Below, in pieces: positions 13,323 to 13,714 of a DNA stretch of 13,714 bases. The notes beneath the pieces were generated by a model. That model ran no database searches. It was not told the origin of the DNA and saw only the letters and a list, made by a program, of their open reading frames with translations. The stretch spans positions 1 through 13,714 of the forward strand of contig DUGF01000007.1 in the NCBI GenBank assembly GCA_013331535.1, written 5' to 3'. The stretch comes from Microcaldota archaeon. Lineage in GTDB: Archaea; Micrarchaeota; Micrarchaeia; Anstonellales; Bilamarchaeaceae. Both the position numbers and the translations under genes were made by a program. Position 1 is the first letter of the stretch; each line of letters begins with the position of its first letter.

Positions 13323-13523
13323 TCATTTGTTCAGCTCGCCAGCAAGATGTTCTTCATCAGCTCTGAAACCAATATTACGCATCCTGAGAATGTCAAGAAA
13401 CTCCCATAGATTAATGCCTGCAAGCTCTGAAGCCTTACCAACGCTTACGTTTCCGTTCTGATACAAAGTAAGGGCATAACGTATTTTTATTTCCCGCATT
13501 CCTGCAATTGAGGGATTTTCCAT
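13323..13523 (-). CDS. Short UPF0175-type antitoxin-like protein (orphan)
   Basis: A 66-residue protein containing the UPF0175 core: IRYALTLYQNGNVSVGKASELAGINLWEFLDILRMRNIGF, i.e. the helix, the Val-Ser-Val-Gly-Lys-Ala-Ser-Glu-Leu-Ala-Gly turn, and the Trp-Glu-Phe-Leu-Asp recognition helix. The family usually has about 80-95 residues; here the N-terminal portion before the first core helix is shortened. GGTGAT (13527-13532 on the minus strand) stands three bases before ATG 13523, which is tight; ATG 13499 is the alternative, giving a 58-residue protein. UPF0175 proteins are commonly antitoxins of PIN-domain toxins. No toxin gene lies beside it in the window, so it may act alone, pair with a distant toxin, or be a remnant. 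Confidence 0.75.
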   Translation of the reverse strand: MENPSIAGMREIKIRYALTLYQNGNVSVGKASELAGINLWEFLDILRMRNIGFRADEEHLAGELNK

Positions 13524-13562
13524 TTAATCACCAGAAGAGATTATTCGATCGTATTTTGTTAT

Positions 13563-13573
13563 ATTTTTAAAGT
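13563..13573 (-). promoter_or_regulatory. TATA box of the UPF0175-type gene
   Basis: The minus strand reads ACTTTAAAAATATAAC across this stretch. A box centred near 13567 predicts transcription starting near 13541 and an 18-base leader containing the GGTGAT site. It is back to back with the promoter of the right-edge gene; the 139-base gap 13524-13662 holds only these two promoters. Confidence 0.45.
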
Positions 13574-13602
13574 TATTTATCTGTTTAGGACCTGACGTAA
13601 CC

Positions 13603-13610
13603 TATTTAAA
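13603..13610 (+). promoter_or_regulatory. TATA box of the right-edge gene
   Basis: TATTTAAA is centred near 13607, predicting transcription start around 13633 and a leader of about 30 bases to ATG 13663. Confidence 0.45.
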
Positions 13611-13662
13611 CAATTGTCTAATTATATTACACAACAATAACACGTAGTGGCAGGACTAAACC

Positions 13663-13714
13663 ATGGATGAGATTAAATTAGACATCCGCTTGAACGACGA
13701 TTCGTTCAAGTCTC
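13663..13714 (+). CDS. 5' end of an unidentified gene (partial)
   Basis: An open frame from ATG 13663 runs off the window: MDEIKLDIRLNDDSFKS. It has a TATA box 56 bases upstream and only a weak ribosome site (GTGGCAGGAC). The 17 residues suggest an opening beta-strand with alternating hydrophobic and charged residues, too little to name a family. It contains a 9-bp stem-loop at 13689-13710. It is divergent from the UPF0175-type gene and could be a partner of it, but this cannot be judged from what is visible. Confidence 0.5.
   Translation, partial: MDEIKLDIRLNDDSFKS
13689..13710 (+). repeat. 9-bp perfect stem with 4-base loop in the start of the right-edge gene
   Basis: CTTGAACGA (13689-13697) and TCGTTCAAG (13702-13710) are exact reverse complements around CGAT. 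It lies 26 bases after the start codon, inside the coding frame. It may be an mRNA hairpin or a protein-binding palindrome; chance is possible. Confidence 0.5.

Noticed and set aside
1..13714. CRISPR array, tRNA or rRNA genes, insertion sequence
   Set aside because: No regularly spaced repeats, no cloverleaf with a TTC-type arm, no rRNA-like segment and no transposase or terminal repeats were found by eye.

Overview
The window looks like a piece of an archaeal chromosome, most likely from a small-genome DPANN-type lineage such as Diapherotrites or Micrarchaeota; the phylum is inference only. The archaeal signs are a short archaeal-type PheRS beta subunit, a geranylgeranyl-reductase-type flavoprotein for isoprenoid lipids, TATA boxes of the TTTAAA/TATATAA kind centred about 26 bases before several start codons, and Shine-Dalgarno sites built on GGTGA or GAGGTGG. 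First genes of transcripts are often leaderless, while genes inside operons carry Shine-Dalgarno sites.

Left part (1-4512, + strand): the tail of an unidentified gene, pheT, an MFS-type transporter, a 2x[4Fe-4S] ferredoxin, and a geranylgeranyl reductase family protein. The ferredoxin is the plausible electron donor of the reductase. Middle part (4524-8047, - strand, transcribed right to left): folC, then a 581-residue protein with a long helical N-terminal region and a C-terminal caspase-like (clan CD) domain, then a 150-residue HEAT-like protein with its own promoter. Divergent from folC is a lipoprotein with a carboxypeptidase-regulatory-like domain and an HExxH metallopeptidase domain, followed by purQ and a 60-residue hypothetical gene.

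Right part (10437-13714): a three-gene operon on the - strand (PIN-like protein, RHH/HTH antitoxin-like protein, small two-helix membrane protein); a divergent pair of HEAT-repeat genes on the + strand whose proteins end in similar basic tails; an orphan short UPF0175-type gene on the - strand; and the start of an unidentified gene at the right edge.

The housekeeping genes (pheT, ferredoxin-GGR, folC, purQ) are ordinary. The accessory content is not: a helical-solenoid/caspase-like fusion, three further HEAT-like proteins and toxin-antitoxin-like parts lie within 9 kb. The caspase-like protein is the best candidate for an undescribed system. No tRNA, rRNA, CRISPR array or insertion sequence was seen, and no gene-free stretch exceeds 300 bases.
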